A stretch of DNA of 64,000 nucleotides, from positions 1,488,001 through 1,552,000 of the forward strand of contig JAHLMK010000004.1 of assembly GCA_019915135.1 (NCBI GenBank). Direction: 5' to 3'. Position 1 is the first letter of the stretch. Each line of letters opens with the position of its first letter. The notes below the pieces were generated by a model, which was not told the DNA's origin, did not search any database, and saw only the letters and a list, made by a program, of their open reading frames with translations. Shown piece after piece: positions 44,600 to 56,660 of the stretch. The stretch is from Strobilurus pachycystidiatus (lineage: Eukaryota; Basidiomycota; Agaricomycetes; Agaricales; Physalacriaceae). The position numbers and the translations under genes are program-made.

Positions 44600-47135
44600 T
44601 CATACATCCGTGGGATCCTTACTCATAGCTTTGCGATGTTTAGCCAGTTCGACGCTGTATTTGCGGGGGCTCGGTCTAAAGGACACGATCAGCCAAAGTT
44701 GAGGCAAGTCGAGCGGAACGTACTGTTCGAACACTTCCGTGATCTCTTCCAGTGTGAGGTTCTTGGTCTCAACGACGAAGAAGTATATCACAACGGATTC
44801 AAATGCATCCCAGATCGTAAATATCAGGTAGACTGGAAGTTTGGTCAGACAGATGGTGAGCGAACATGACTTCGACGAGCTGACCTTTCCATGAGAGCTT
44901 CTCAAGAGCGACAGGTAGACTGTGCGACCGATAATGAGCTCATGTCTCGTACTAGAAGCTCGAAACATACCCGAACGTATTGATGCAAGAAGCGGACTGC
45001 GTGCAGATATTGAGGAATGCGAGGCCTTTGGCTCTTGCCTGATAGCCCAGGACCTCAGCCGGGTAGAGACCTTGCCTGTAAGCAAATGTTCAGCCAAGTC
45101 AAGTCAACGAGTCCGTCAAACTCCACGTACATGGCAGTCCATCCGAACGAAAACACTACCATGAAGAGATAGATGAACGTTATACCCGCAGTGGCCTGCA
45201 TGTTATTGGCGTTGTCTTTGGAGCTCAGCAAGCCCGTCACCAAGGCCAGGATGCAAGTCATGGTAACGGTGCCGATGAACAAGACCTTGCGGCGACCAAA
45301 TCTGTCGACGGTGAAGGAACCCTGTAAACGTTGAGACTGACTTCGCATATTGAAGGGGGAAAGCGTACAGTCAAAGCGCCAACACTTGATAAATTATGTT
45401 AGAAAGAGGAAGCAGCAGAATAAGAAGCTGACGCACTAAGAAGTAACGCTGTTCACGAAGTTGAGCGTGAGCTGTTTGTTTTGCGAAGTGATTCCCGCGT
45501 TCCTCAACAAGATGGGTAGGAAGTACGTGATCATTCCGTTACCCGAGAGTTGTCCAAAAAAGCCGATGAGCATCACCATGTACGTCCTGTATCTGTCCGC
45601 GCGATTGGCAAACAATGGACGGAAGTCCCACCAACGCTCTAGATGCGTCAAGTCAGTGTGTTGGACACGAAAGGAATAGGTGCACTGGCACTTACTGTCT
45701 TGTCCGTCAATTTCAATCTTCTCTTGAATTTCAGACATCTCCAGTTCGATAACAGGAGAGTTGATATCGTTATTAGCTGAATGATATCTGGCAAGAATCC
45801 TTCTTGCTTCTTGGTCTTTGCCGACACTGCAGAGCCAGCGAGGTCTACAAATGAAGACCTGTGATCAGCTAGAGGGGACCAGCGTCGTGCAGAGAGCGCT
45901 CACGATTCGGGACAGAAATAGATGAAAATAGCATTCAGCGCAGCCGGAACGAGCTTTTAAACTTGTTCAGAACTAATATGAGGGTGGAGACAGCACTTCT
46001 CACCTGAATGTACAGCGGAAGGCGCCACGCGTAATCGCTCTTGAAGTTTCCGGTAGATACCATCATGCCGGACGCAGACATCTGGCCCACATAATAGCTG
46101 GACTAGCATCAATACGCGCCCACAACTGCAGGCCTGATTTCGACTCACAATGAATTCAAGAAGCCCATGTAGGCACCTCGATGCTTCGCGGGACTAATTT
46201 CCGCCAAATAGGACTTCGCTGCAGCTCCGGCACAAGAACATCCAAGGCCTGAGATATATTAGATAGGCTTTTCGAGGGGTACATGAAGGTCGTAGTACCT
46301 GTGAGCCAGCGTCCTACCAAGAACATCTTCATAGATTTGGAGTTGGACGAGATCAGGGCGCCTAGACTGTATGTATGAGATGGCGTGTTAGTTCGTATCG
46401 GTAACGGCGCGACAAGATGACCGACCATAAGATGACGTTCCCGAGGAGCATTGGGAACCGACGTCCAAAACGATCCGGTAGATAAGCTAGATGAAAAATG
46501 AGACCGACTCGGCAACCTTTGAGAAACCGGTTATACCTGCAGGAATCGTTCCCCTTATCGAAAACAGAGTAAATTCGGGGTAAGAGCAAGGTGATTGAAG
46601 ACTTACGAGATAGAGCCACTAGAGTACGAGATGTCGTCAACACGGAGAAACTCTGCGGGCCAAGAAAAGCCACTACGCACATTGTATAGATACCAAAGAT
46701 GATGGAGGTTTTGGCGCCAGATCCGGTCATACCAAAGTACGACTGGAATTGATGCATGGCGTTGATACCACCCATGACCTAGATAGAATATAAACCGAAT
46801 GAATAGGCGTCCACGCGGGCTGGCAACGTAACGTACGGTACCGTCGAAGCCATTATCGCCAGAGCAGAAGCAGGCGACGAGCGCGATGAGGTATAACTGG
46901 ATTGATGGTCAACAATCACGACGCAGGAAGCCTGAGGCAATCTGAAGGTACAGACTTGAATAGCGCAAATGCTCAACGGAGCGGGCCCAGGATCAGCTTT
47001 GACCGCGGCAGCTAGTGCAGCCTGCCTTTCAGCAGGAGACATGATATGCAGCTTCGGGCTGGTGGTCTCTTCATGCTCGAGGTCGTCCTTCTCCAGCGAA
47101 TTAGCGCGTTGGACAGGTTGTTGAGTGTCGGCCAT
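44600..47135 (-). CDS. MFS sugar transporter (lactose permease/hexose type)
   Basis: A proton-coupled sugar transporter of the plasma membrane. Many exons join to roughly 550 residues from MADTQQPVQ at 47135 to AKHRKAMSKDPTDV. Hallmarks: LYLIALVACFCSGDNGFDGT (first helix), MGGINAMHQFQSYFG, LPDRFGRRFPMLLGN (loop 2-3), FLVGRWLTG, SYLAEISPAKHRGAYMGFLN, PESPRWL (end of the N half), DRFGRRKVLFIG (loop 8-9), YPAEVLGYQARAKG and ETKNLTLEEITEVFEQ (in place of PETKG). The whole twelve-helix fold is present, including a last intron inside FEQ. The region from 46620 to 46520 is read through a short exon whose borders are not certain. The substrate cannot be told from sequence. Confidence 0.88.
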
Positions 47136-49417
47136 GATCACAATTCACAGGAGATGTGGGCGATCTCTGGAATCAACTTCGCATGACCTGCTTTTATGAG
47201 CCCTCCATATCGCGGGGAAATTATGGGGATACAGTATCTTGGCACCTGGTCTCCTGCTTGATGGTCAGGGCAGCCACACAGAATCATTTTTGTGGTCAGG
47301 TGCCTTCAATTTGCGTTACGCGCGCCTTGTCAATGTGGGGAGTGTGGCGCGCACTGAAATTCGGGCCTCAAATCTCCTGGAATGACGCAAGAAATATCAA
47401 ACAACGCATCAAGAGCCGACGACCAACAGGAGACGGGCCGGTCGCTGCCGGTCGTCCCAGCCAGGTTCAGGAGCTGAGATTTTCCTCTGTGGGCTCATAC
47501 GACTGAACGAAGCCTGCGAAAATTCAAAGCTACATATGAGCTGTCGCGCAAATGCGCTAGAGGAGGTGTATCCGCAACTTCGCGCCAGTGAGCCATCTTT
47601 CGAGTCGTCAAGTACAGTAGCCAGTCAAAGTTGCAGCTCAGAGACTCGAGAGAACTATTGCGGATACATACCTACCCGACGTACCCGCTTATCCGACGCG
47701 GAAGGAGGTTCAGCCTTTCAGGTTCAGGACAGTGTACGACCCTTCACTTTTGCGTCACATTATTGACGCCGCATTCCGGTCACTTTAGGTTAGTGTAGCG
47801 CGACCGCCGACAAGGATTATACATACAGAATGAAACTTGCGACGACCATTCCCTCCGGAACAAGGTCAACTGTATGACCCACCGGCTATGGCCGCTGAGC
47901 TTCGAACACTAGTAGCAAAGGGAGATCCGAATGTTGATTTCGGAATGTCCGCAGTCACTCCGTACAGCTCCGTACACCCGTACAGGGTAGGGTGAGCGCA
48001 CGCGTTCACTTTCGCTGCCAATCTTAAATGTTTTCGCGTCTCGTTTTCTGGGGAAACAAACAAATTTGAAATGAAAATTGCCACCGGCCGGGGACCGGCC
48101 GCTAAGTCCGTGGATGGAGAATCAATGGAGAGTCTTTATGTACTTGGTCTTCACAAGCGCTTGCTCTCCCGGGCTCTCTATTCTATAGGTTGATGTTGGT
48201 ATCTATTGTACGAGTCACAGCAAAATCACCATTGTTGTGCATGGCCAGTGTCTACTTGGAAAAAACCAACTTTTGCACAGTGCACCGTAAGCGTATACGC
48301 TTTGCCAACACTGCCAAGTACTGCCATCTTGGGGGCCTTGCGGAAGCCTTGCGGACTACTTACAATTTGAAGCAAGGAACCGCAAATGATGTCGCCGTCG
48401 TGATGCTCGATCCGAAGCCTTGGGCCACAACAGTGCCACAACGCACAGAATTTTGAATCCGTTCCCTGCGACTGTCTGTTACATGCCGATTCCCAGCCTA
48501 CCTATATGATCACAACTGAAATCATCGAGTCGAAAAAGGATTTCGACCATAACGATGATAGCAGGGGTGGAATCTTCAGACGACGGCGCGCCCGTCGATG
48601 AGCGGAGATTGGTAACGGAAAATTCCGCTCATGGTGCTTACACCAGGTCAATTGTGCGCCTCAGAAACTCGGTGTGACGAGCCACGAGCGCCACCTGGGC
48701 GCCACCCGCAGAGAGCCGAGACTCAGACATGCCAGGGGGCTTGAGGTGATGTAACACAAGTTGCCTCTGCATAAGCCTGCAGCTACTAAACTAGGGACGC
48801 ATAGACGAGCACCTGACGAGTTCCGTGAGCACTAGAGGTTCGTAGGGCGCGTTTAGACGCGACTTGAAGATGTACGCCGTGCGAATGGTGGAAGCACGAT
48901 GAATCAGATGATCATCGAGGTGTCCGTGGTCGGGGAAGGGTATCTCCAGATACTCGGACTGGGACAAGGCCATGACCCGACGGAGTCTCGACCTAGATAC
49001 GATGAGGAGCAAAGATACGAGAGTTTGAGTAGTATCGCCCTAATACTGAATGCGACACTCACATTGAGCTAAGTGCGATCGATTCTAGCGCAATTGTGTC
49101 GAACAAGGTAAGAAAGAAACCCACACTGATTGGTGCCGGGCGCGCGTGGGTGTGGAAAAAGATTTCCCTTCTTGGAGAACGGGCTCAATGGTTATTGGCA
49201 TGTGAATTGTTCCAACCAATCCTGCTTCCGCCGTCCATATTGAGTACATCGAAGCTTCGGATTTGTTGAGGCTCCTTGCGAATCTTACCGTCTTCGCAGA
49301 CGGTCTCCTCCAGGTGTAGTCCGTGATCAAAGTGTGAGTATCTGCCCCACCCCGTGCCGCGCTTGCTGATTTCATATAAGTAGCAGCTGTCAGTTCATAC
49401 CTTCCTCCATAGAGTAC
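47136..49417. other. Long intergenic region with a possible gene remnant
   Basis: The longest gap of the window (2.3 kb). On the minus strand 48970-48831 reads as a plausible exon (SEYLEIPFPDHGHLDDHLIH, then STIRTAYIFKSRL). About 48715-48650 reads LSAGGAQVALVARHTEFLRR and ends at a good GTAAGC donor. These may be parts of an unrecognised or decaying gene, but I could not join them into a full model. The rest shows nothing. Confidence 0.3.
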
Positions 49418-50172
49418 ATGTCTTCTACGCCTCAATTAGCCATAACGACCCATCTAAACATGAATCTTGGTGAACAGGTAAGTCTCTGCACACACTATCT
49501 TGACATTTCTTGACTGGTTATCAGCCCCACGAAGTACGTAGTACTCAGCGGAAACGAACCCTATCGACGCTGTCTACGCTTTCTTCTCGCTCGTCTAAAA
49601 CTGCTGTTCAAAGCAAAGCAGACACACTCACTGCGCGCCTTGCACACCAAAATGCATACGGTGCATTCACTCCCACCGCACCTGCTACATCCACCCTTCA
49701 CAAACTCTCTCCGTCCTCGAGCAAGGGCTTTGGCTTTCTTCGTCGCTCTCGGCCCTCTCTCTCTAGGCTCGATTCTTCCTGTGAAGGCCAATCCTCTAGC
49801 AGTAGCCCCACCTGCGACTCCCCGTCCGACATACCGTCCATCAGCCGCACTTCGTCATACATTTCAGATTCATCATCATCATCATCACCATCTATCCCGA
49901 CTCCGGACACACCGTCCGACACCGCGTCGTTACACAGAATAACAATGCGCTTCCAGAAACAGAGGCATCATATCCCTACCGAGATGCACCCGATTTTAGC
50001 GTCGCTCGAAAGGAAATCCAAGCTCTGCACTTTCAAAGCGCAGTGCGCGACGTGTGGTAAACCAGGTAGCGACTATCCTCGTTGTGGACGTTGTGGAGAA
50101 ATGTGGTGTTCGAGGGAGTGCAGAACGAAAGGCGGTAAGCGACACATCTGTGCGGTGACGGTAGCTCAGTGA
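49418..50172 (+). CDS. Small zinc-finger protein (HIT/MYND-like)
   Basis: Exons 49418-49477 and 49525-50172 give about 235 residues. Most of the chain is low-complexity Ser/Thr/Pro. The C-terminal 45 residues have the pattern CATCGKPG...CGRCGEMWCSRECRTKG..HICA. This gives seven Cys and two His in the spacing of an HIT-type or MYND-like zinc finger, a protein-protein or RNA-complex binding module. The gene resembles short fungal HIT-finger proteins that assist snoRNP or chromatin-remodelling complexes, but the rest of such proteins is missing. The role is therefore open. The 47-base intron has textbook ends (GTAAGT, TATCAG). Confidence 0.75.
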
Positions 50173-50540
50173 AGTACCTCTTCTACCTTCTATCTCGTCT
50201 TCATCACGACCCATTCCATTTCTTGCTTCAGCTATTCCCTAGGGTTTCACGGACTTTTGTTGCCACATATCTTGACCTTCATAGACGTACCATAGAACAT
50301 CTTGTACCATCATTGCGCCACTGTATTCAAACATGTCTTATCTTGCTTATCTTTTCAGCACCCACTTCGTCGTCGCGAATCTTGAGGTAGATACGATACT
50401 GAGTGTATCTCGATTCCCTACGGCGAATCACCGGAGTTTCGTAAGCCTACTAGAAGTGTCCTTTGAGCACCGCTCGACATCTTAGGCAAGCACCGATGCT
50501 TCACATTATCAACATCGTTAGACCAGAAATATTAGATACC
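50173..50540. other. Intergenic, convergent 3' ends
   Basis: A 368-base gap between the zinc-finger gene (+) and BUD22 (-). Pyrimidine-rich on the plus strand; no gene seen. Confidence 0.4.
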
Positions 50541-52130
50541 TCATGTGAATTTAATCTTTCGACTAGCAACAGGCGCGCCAGCAGCAGCGGCCTGCTGTTG
50601 GCGCTCTTGCAATCTCCGTTTCGCCTCCCAGGAAGGATGCAGAGCCTCTGCTGGCGCCTGCACCTTTTTGACGGTCGGAGGTGGTGGACGTGAGGTACCA
50701 TGGTTATTACCACCCGCAGTCCGTGGTCCCCAGCCTGTGTCTGGCCTCTGCGTATGCTGACCTGTCTCTGCGCCTTTCCTGGGTTTTCCGCTTCGATTCC
50801 CAGCATTCTCAGCGGCCCGTCGTTTCCGATTCGCTTCAGCCTCAGCTTGCGCCTCCTTCTCCTTCTTCTTGTGGTTCGCGTTCTTTCCAAACTTCTTCTC
50901 CCATATGCTATGCACGTGTGTAGCCTCAGCAATGACGCGAAAAATAGAGAGAAGAAAACTCACGCGCGCCGAGCTCTCTGCCCTCTGCGGTTCTTCTTCT
51001 GGCCAATGTCACCCGCTTTGGCTTCACTCTCATCCCAGTCAGAGTCGTCGGAGCCTTTGATGAACCCATGTGATAGTGTCGGCAGGAATGTCGAAGTGGA
51101 TGTGGAGGGTTTTTCCTGTTGTTTGATCCTCTTCGCAGGCGGCGATCGTGTCGAAGATAGTACCTGATCTTCTTCCTCATCATCTGTAGCTCCGTCCTCT
51201 TCCACATCTCCGTTGAGCGATCCAGATTCCCATCCGTCGTCCGGCTCTCGTTCATCATCTCCAACAGTCCCAGATTCCCATCCCAGCTCGTCGACTTCCT
51301 CGTCGCCATCACTGACTGCATCCGCGTCGTCCAGGTCCCCGTTCACAGAACCCATCTCAACATCAACATCTTCGTCCCCATCCTCACTACCGTCGGAATC
51401 CACCTTCTTCACCTTGCGTGGCGGTGCATCGTCCTCGTCGGCCGCAGGTAAAACGACAGCCCTCAAGCCGTCCACGATATTCGAAATCTCAACAGCAAGC
51501 ATTTTGGAACTGAGGACGCGACTCTGTACTTTCGCGGCGGAGCCAGTAGCAGCAGAGGCCAGCAGATGTGATTGGAGTTCTCGGAGTATGGCAGCTTGAA
51601 TGAGTTCATTTCCGGATAACAGCTTGTCTTTCATGAGTTTGGATTTGAGTGCGGTGCGCGCCAATGCCTCGTGGTCCAAAGCCTACCGCCGTCTATTAGC
51701 CCCAAAAGACCCAAGCAGTAGATAACCACACCTTGAGCTGGGTCAGCTCTAATTCGCAGGCAGAAATGGCGGCAGAATCGCTCTTCTGGTTCCTGTCCGG
51801 CTTCAGCTCCAGCCAGCGAATGACAGTCAACGGCAACACACCGCAGAGACTTCAGCTTCTTGATGAGCTTTTGCGTTTCGAATGTTTTTGCCTTCTTGGC
51901 CACTCGTTTAGCATCTTTGAGGTCCTGATACTGATCGAGTGGATTGAGATGAAGACAAACGTGTTTTATAGTCTTGACCGTACCAACCGATCGTCAATTT
52001 TACCGCCTAAGTCTTTCTGAGCTAAGAATCAGTCATGCGTGGTGCGAATGTAAGACGAACACACCTCTTTCGGACCTTCGTACGCAGGCCTTTTCCGTTT
52101 CTTTGCAAAGTGACTTTGCTCATTTGGCAT
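50541..52130 (-). CDS. BUD22: Bud22-like ribosome biogenesis protein
   Basis: Bud22/SRFBP1 proteins act in the nucleolus in 18S rRNA processing. The gene starts at 52130 (MPNEQSHFAKKRKRPAYEG) and has seven exons. Frame-consistent joins give KIDDRLDLKDAKRVAKKAK, then KLKSLRNQKSD, ELELTQLKALDHEALARTAL, a helical stretch with KLMKDKLLSGNELI, a long Asp/Glu-rich middle, and the family's C-terminal signature GQKKNRRGQRARRAIWEKKF followed by GKNANHKKKE. The final 100 residues are basic and Gln-rich. The last intron has a GTGAGT donor that also reads as the end of an open frame, so an unspliced model would lose the C terminus. Confidence 0.88.
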
Positions 52131-53084
52131 GATGATGGGAGGAGGTGAAAAGCGGCGGAGGCTCGGACCGAACAGCCGTGTCGGATCACACGGCGCCATC
52201 TTACTGAAGCTGCAGATGTACACTACTCTGCTTGACATCCTTTGGTCACCTACTACTTCCTACGCATACAAGCGCGCATCGGACAAGATTGACACGTTGA
52301 AGGCGAAATTCAAGAATTCCTGCCGAAACCGCTGATGGTCCGTGACTGTATTATGTTGATTGTGGCGCATTACTCATGTAGCATGCTTTGATTGTACTCA
52401 TAATAGCGCTTTGTAGCTGTTTTGGCTCATATACAGCTGCTCTTAGCTCTGCTCGCGAATGTCACTTGTGGCACCGTGTCAAACTAAGTAAATCAGCAAA
52501 CCCAACACATGACACCGCGGCGACCGTGCTCACCAATGACATCCATGGAATTAGAGCACTGCTCAATGTATGGGCTGTCTCAGAAGCCAACCAGACATAT
52601 CACAAGTCAATTCTCCTCTCACTCCCTGCCTGCCGTCGGTGGTGGAGAAGGCGTTGAATGCCTGCAGGCAGTTAAGTCCGCACTTGATCAGTGCAGGTCA
52701 GGTATCGATTCTCTACCGATAATCCAAACATTTGAGCCTCGTGAAGACTCTTGGGAGCCAGATTAGCAGGTCGGTTCTGCTAGTGGGTGAAGAAGCAAGT
52801 TATGGCCGTTACGGCGTGCAATGTTGTTAACGTTATGCAGCCCTTTCGAGATTCAAGAGTCGCGGCTTGCTAGTCTGGAACGCCTGCCAGTGAGTGCGAG
52901 TCATGTAGATATGAGCCAGGGAATGTTTCATCGAAGGTCGGATTTGGCGCTCGATATAAATGCTTGCTTGGCGTAGGCACAGTGAAGCAATGATCCCATT
53001 AGTGACTGCCAGTGCCATAAATGCGCTGCTAGTCGAAGGCCACCGTCGTTGTTCCTTACAGCCCTTGTTGCTGCTGGCTTCAAC
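52131..53084. other. Intergenic upstream of BUD22
   Basis: This region holds the BUD22 promoter and sequence without a recognised gene. Short open frames at 52388-52766 (+) and 52833-53018 (-) show no domain and no paired splice sites that would extend them. Confidence 0.4.
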
Positions 53085-53392
53085 TCTGGTCGAGCAGATG
53101 AGTCCAATGTATAGTATCTACTGATATGCCTCCAACAATAGCGAACGGTTCAAGTCCATCGACATCAGCGGTCCATAACGCGTCAAATGACTTCGACTTG
53201 AGCTCTGGCGTCGTCATTGACGACACTGCGTCCTCGCATCCCCGTAGTATCCCCGTTGTGACCATCAGTAGTTTGTCTCCAGTCTCATTTTGATAGCATA
53301 GACCTCGGTATGTCTATCATCTAGGATACAGATGATTATAAGTTGCCAGATGATGCCATCCAAATCCGGTACGACTAAGAGTATGTCGCCAT
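53085..53392 (-). pseudogene. Decayed copy of the single-pass membrane protein
   Basis: On the minus strand ATGGCGACATAC at 53392 matches the start of the two intact copies (ATGGCGACGTAC), but the fifth codon is a stop. Further on, a segment around 53245-53205 encodes MRGRSVVNDDA in one frame (compare MRGRTVVIDDA in the intact genes). IVGGISVDTIHW at about 53130 lies in another frame (compare NIGGTYNDTIHW). About 250 coding bases between these blocks are gone, and the second half with the membrane helix is missing. The flank at about 53520-53560 resembles the upstream flank of the copy at 54944, so the whole unit was duplicated before decaying. Confidence 0.7.
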
Positions 53393-53711
53393 AGAGACAT
53401 TGACAGGGTTTCTCAAAACACAACTTTCAACCAAGGCGCAAGATACGGACGTGTACGGTATGCAGCTATGTATCGGCGAATTCCGAAGGCTTGACATAGT
53501 AATTGTACTTCATCGTGAGGTAACATCAACAGTGCTGTTATGACGGAACGTTATCCGGGCGCCCAGAGTTTTCAAGTTGTAGCTTGGGTCCACGCTGAGT
53601 TTGATAGTACAGATAGACGCGTAAGATGTTCCAATTCGTGTCACCGTACACATTTCTATCGCGTGGCCATTGGGTAAGACTCCGCTCGCGGACTGGATAC
53701 TGCCTTCACGT
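53393..53711. other. Upstream remnant of the decayed copy
   Basis: About 53530-53560 (reading ATGACGGAACGTTATCCG) is similar to 55110-55130 (ATGACGGAACAGCATCCG), which is the upstream flank of the intact copy 2. No separate gene is seen. Confidence 0.45.
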
Positions 53712-54944
53712 CTAAATTTCCAGCCTGAGTACGACCTCGAAGGTCAGGCAACGATAAAGCTCACCAAGTTGCGGATTGACTCGGAAGCTCCCGCCAATCA
53801 CAGCAGCAACACGTGCCCGATGTGCCCTTCTCCGCTTGAACACGACCATGAGAATCATTGACAGCCCAGCAAAAACCAGTCCGCCAATCACACCCCCGAC
53901 AATTGCCCCGACGTGACTCCCCTTGCCACCGGATCCCTTGGTAGTAGTAGACGTTGCAGCGTATAGGTCGCCGATGCCATCATAGGACGCCACGTATGTT
54001 ATGAAGTCAATCCCGAAGTTCATACCGGAATTTGCAGATGTGACGTTGACCTGCACAGAGTGGTTGCCATTGAACAGACCAGACTCCTGGATAAGCTTGT
54101 ACATCGGGGAAACCCCCTGGTTGTAGACAGACGTGTGTGTCGTAGGGTTCTGATCGATAGAGTACTGTATTGAGATGTTTCCAGTGTCGGCTGCTGGAAG
54201 GATGGAGTAAACGGTGAAAGAGGGACCTGGGAGAGAATCGGGTTGTCAGTTCGCTGCGAAACAGAGAGAGCAAAATGAAGTGTTACCGATGAACCAAAAC
54301 GAGAACGACGCGGCATTGACATCCGGGCTAATCCAGTGAAGTGTACCATTATAACTCGAAGTACCTGCGAGATCCGTAGAAAAGAAAGCTCCCTCATGCT
54401 CAATAGGCAGCCATCCGTCCTCAAACGACACAGAATTCAAGTCGGCGTCGTCAATGACGACAGTGCGTCCCCGCATCTGCGTTGTGTTCCCCGCTGTCAC
54501 CGTCAAATAGTCAAAGATCGGCCAGAAGGCATTATCCTGAATAGCGTATGTCACTGTGTGAGTGGCATCCGGGAGAACGCCACTTGAGTACATCCCATGC
54601 GTAGACTGTGGCGTGAATGCGCCGCCGTCCAGAGCTACATTGTAGCCAGTACTGAGGGTGAGATTAACATTGACGGCGAAGATGTCGATCCCTTGCCCTG
54701 GTGGTTTCGAGTCAATCTGGGCAAACGAGGGATTCGAGGAGTGTCATCACTTACCGTCGAACGTGTATGAAAACCACTTGAACAGTCCATCGACCTTGAG
54801 GCGCAACTGATTGTCCGAGGCCGCCGGGCCAGAAAAGAAGGACCATGTGCTACCATAATATGTGTCGGTGCGATTGGATTGCGCTGCGGGAGGGCAGAGA
54901 TAATGTATATCCTTGTCCTGGTCGTCGACAAGGTACGTCGCCAT
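53712..54944 (-). CDS. Single-pass membrane protein with long ectodomain, copy 2
   Basis: Paralogue of the gene at 42989-44171, in opposite orientation 10 kb away. Exons 54944-54755, 54697-54287 and 54226-53712 give about 371 residues with identical intron positions. Start MATYLVDDQDKDIHYLCPP; ectodomain blocks GNTTQMRGRTVVIDDADL and SFTVYSILPAADTGNISI; membrane helix SHVGAIVGGVIGGLVFAGLS; stop-transfer KRRRAHRARV. The tail is about 20 residues longer than in copy 1 because the stop after LGEL has been lost. No signal peptide is visible. Function unknown; a cell-surface or wall-facing protein is likely from the glycosylation sites. Confidence 0.82.
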
Positions 54945-55296
54945 GATGGAATGTCGCGAGTCAGATTACGACTGGGTGGAAGTCTGAGGTTATAAGTAGC
55001 CAGCGTGAGATCTAAGAGTGGTGGGACTATGTTCCTAAGCGCTGAAGATGTATTAAAGGAGTCTCCCAACTTGCTTGAACTGTATTCGTGAGTAAGATGA
55101 ACACTGCCATGACGGAACAGCATCCGAGCACCTGACTCAGAGTGCCACGACAATATAGCTCTGCTCTGGATTAACTACAGCACTCGATGCCGTATTCATT
55201 CGTGCGTCCTTATAGCCGTACTCAGCGGAAACGACCAAGGTGGCCTTGGGGGCTAGAATATATTGCTTGAGTCTGATCTATCAAAACTGTTTGTGT
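54945..55296. promoter_or_regulatory. Promoter of membrane-protein copy 2
   Basis: A TATA-like ACTTATAACC on the minus strand at about 54989-54998 lies some 45 bases before the start, as in copy 1. The remaining sequence leads to the end of the glutathione transferase gene. Confidence 0.5.
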
Positions 55297-56070
55297 TCAT
55301 GATTTGAACTCAGTGATACCCGTCGGAATGCCATCCTTGATAGCGACCCACGAGGGTAGAGAGGAGATATCCTTCCACCACCTTTTACAACGCATGAGTA
55401 TAATCATTGATTCACGAAGATTAGGGACTGACCTCGCAACATTAGGCTTCGATTCCATGATTTCGCTGCCGCCAGCTTTGAGGAGCACACCCCAAGAAAG
55501 GTGGAACATATCGGCCAGGCTGATCTCGGCGCCTGCGAGATATGCCTGCTTCCCCAAGATTTGGTCGTAGACGGTCAATTTAGCTTCGAGAGCAGCGAGT
55601 GCCTTTTCGGCGGCAGCTTCGTCCGTCGGGAGGCCCTTGGCACTATCGTCACACATCAGAGGTCTTCTACATAGTAGCACAGAACGAAGCCTGACGTACG
55701 GAAATATGATTTTCTGTATTCCGAACTGACCAGCATGTGGGTCGAATGCGGTGAGCTCGATGTGGGCGGCTTGCTCGAAGAGCGCGTACTTCTCCAAGTC
55801 CGCCGGAGACGGAATGAGAGGGGTCCCCTGACCCGCGTACTTCAGAGCAATGTAGCGACAGATGGCGCGAGACTCATAGAGAACAAAGCCGTTGTCGACG
55901 ATATAGGGCACCTGGCCAAATGGCTGGTGGGCCATGAACTCGGGAGCCTTCTGTTCGCCTTTGCGAAGATCGATGGGATGGAAGTCGAAGGGGACTTTTT
56001 TCTCGTGTAAGACAGAGGCGACGCGCTTAGTGCACGTCGATATGGGCGAGCCGTAGACCTGGAGGACCAT
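55297..56070 (-). CDS. Glutathione S-transferase (phi-like)
   Basis: GSTs conjugate glutathione to electrophiles for detoxification in the cytosol. Exons 56070-55700, 55642-55433 and 55381-55297 give about 221 residues. The thioredoxin-like N domain has VYGSPISTCTKRVASVLHEK (catalytic Ser/Cys region), HQPFGQVPYIVDNG (cis-Pro loop) and LYESRAICRYIALKY (glutathione gamma-Glu binding by ESxAI). The helical C domain has YDQILGKQAYLAGAEISLAD, the N-capping motif of GSTs. Both introns lack stop codons, so an unspliced reading is open at 257 residues but carries two foreign insertions. Length and motifs fit the phi-like fungal class. Confidence 0.94.
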   Translation of the reverse strand: MVLQVYGSPISTCTKRVASVLHEKKVPFDFHPIDLRKGEQKAPEFMAHQPFGQVPYIVDNGFVLYESRAICRYIALKYAGQGTPLIPSPADLEKYALFEQAAHIELTAFDPHAGQFGIQKIIFPYVRLRSVLLCRRPLMCDDSAKGLPTDEAAAEKALAALEAKLTVYDQILGKQAYLAGAEISLADMFHLSWGVLLKAGGSEIMESKPNVARSVPNLRESMIILMRCKRWWKDISSLPSWVAIKDGIPTGITEFKS

Positions 56071-56660
56071 ACTTGCTAGATCAGTTCTAGATCAGAGGGA
56101 GGCGGGGAGATTGTAATATGTAGATAACGTCCAAATGTGCATTTACGACATCAAAGAAGCTGTTTGGCCTTGTAGCGTATCGACTTGCACCTATAGCTCG
56201 GCACCACTGCCAACCAGCTCGCTTGGTAGAGGAGAGTTCCAAGACGTCCATCTTCGGTGGTAGCGGTTTGGTTGATGGCGTGAAGAACCGACCGAGCATC
56301 AATCAATCAATCATTGCATAACGTGTCCCACTCTATAAAACGGCACCGGGCGGAATGCGAAGCAATAACCACAAAATTCATGCTACTGAGTGGCAGTGAG
56401 TACGCACGTCAGGACAATGGGCCCACATAAATACCATGATCTTATACCATGCTAAAGCTTGAGACGCGTCAAGATAAGGGATTACGCGTCGACGATCACT
56501 GAAACGCCTTAGGGCAAAGAATTGTGAGCATGAAGTTTGTCTTTGACTTGACGCATGGCCCCAACTTAAGTCCTTGTTTGTGAGCTGATGTTCTTTACTT
56601 GGCCAGGCCTCAGTAGATGATGAACATATTACAAGTCGTTATATTTCCCCGTTTCCCTTT
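56071..56660. promoter_or_regulatory. GST upstream region with ACGCGT pair
   Basis: A 590-base gap. ACGCGT occurs at 56464-56469 and 56484-56489, about 400 bases upstream of the GST start. The rest holds the 3' end of the NUDCD1-like gene. No gene is seen. Confidence 0.4.
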
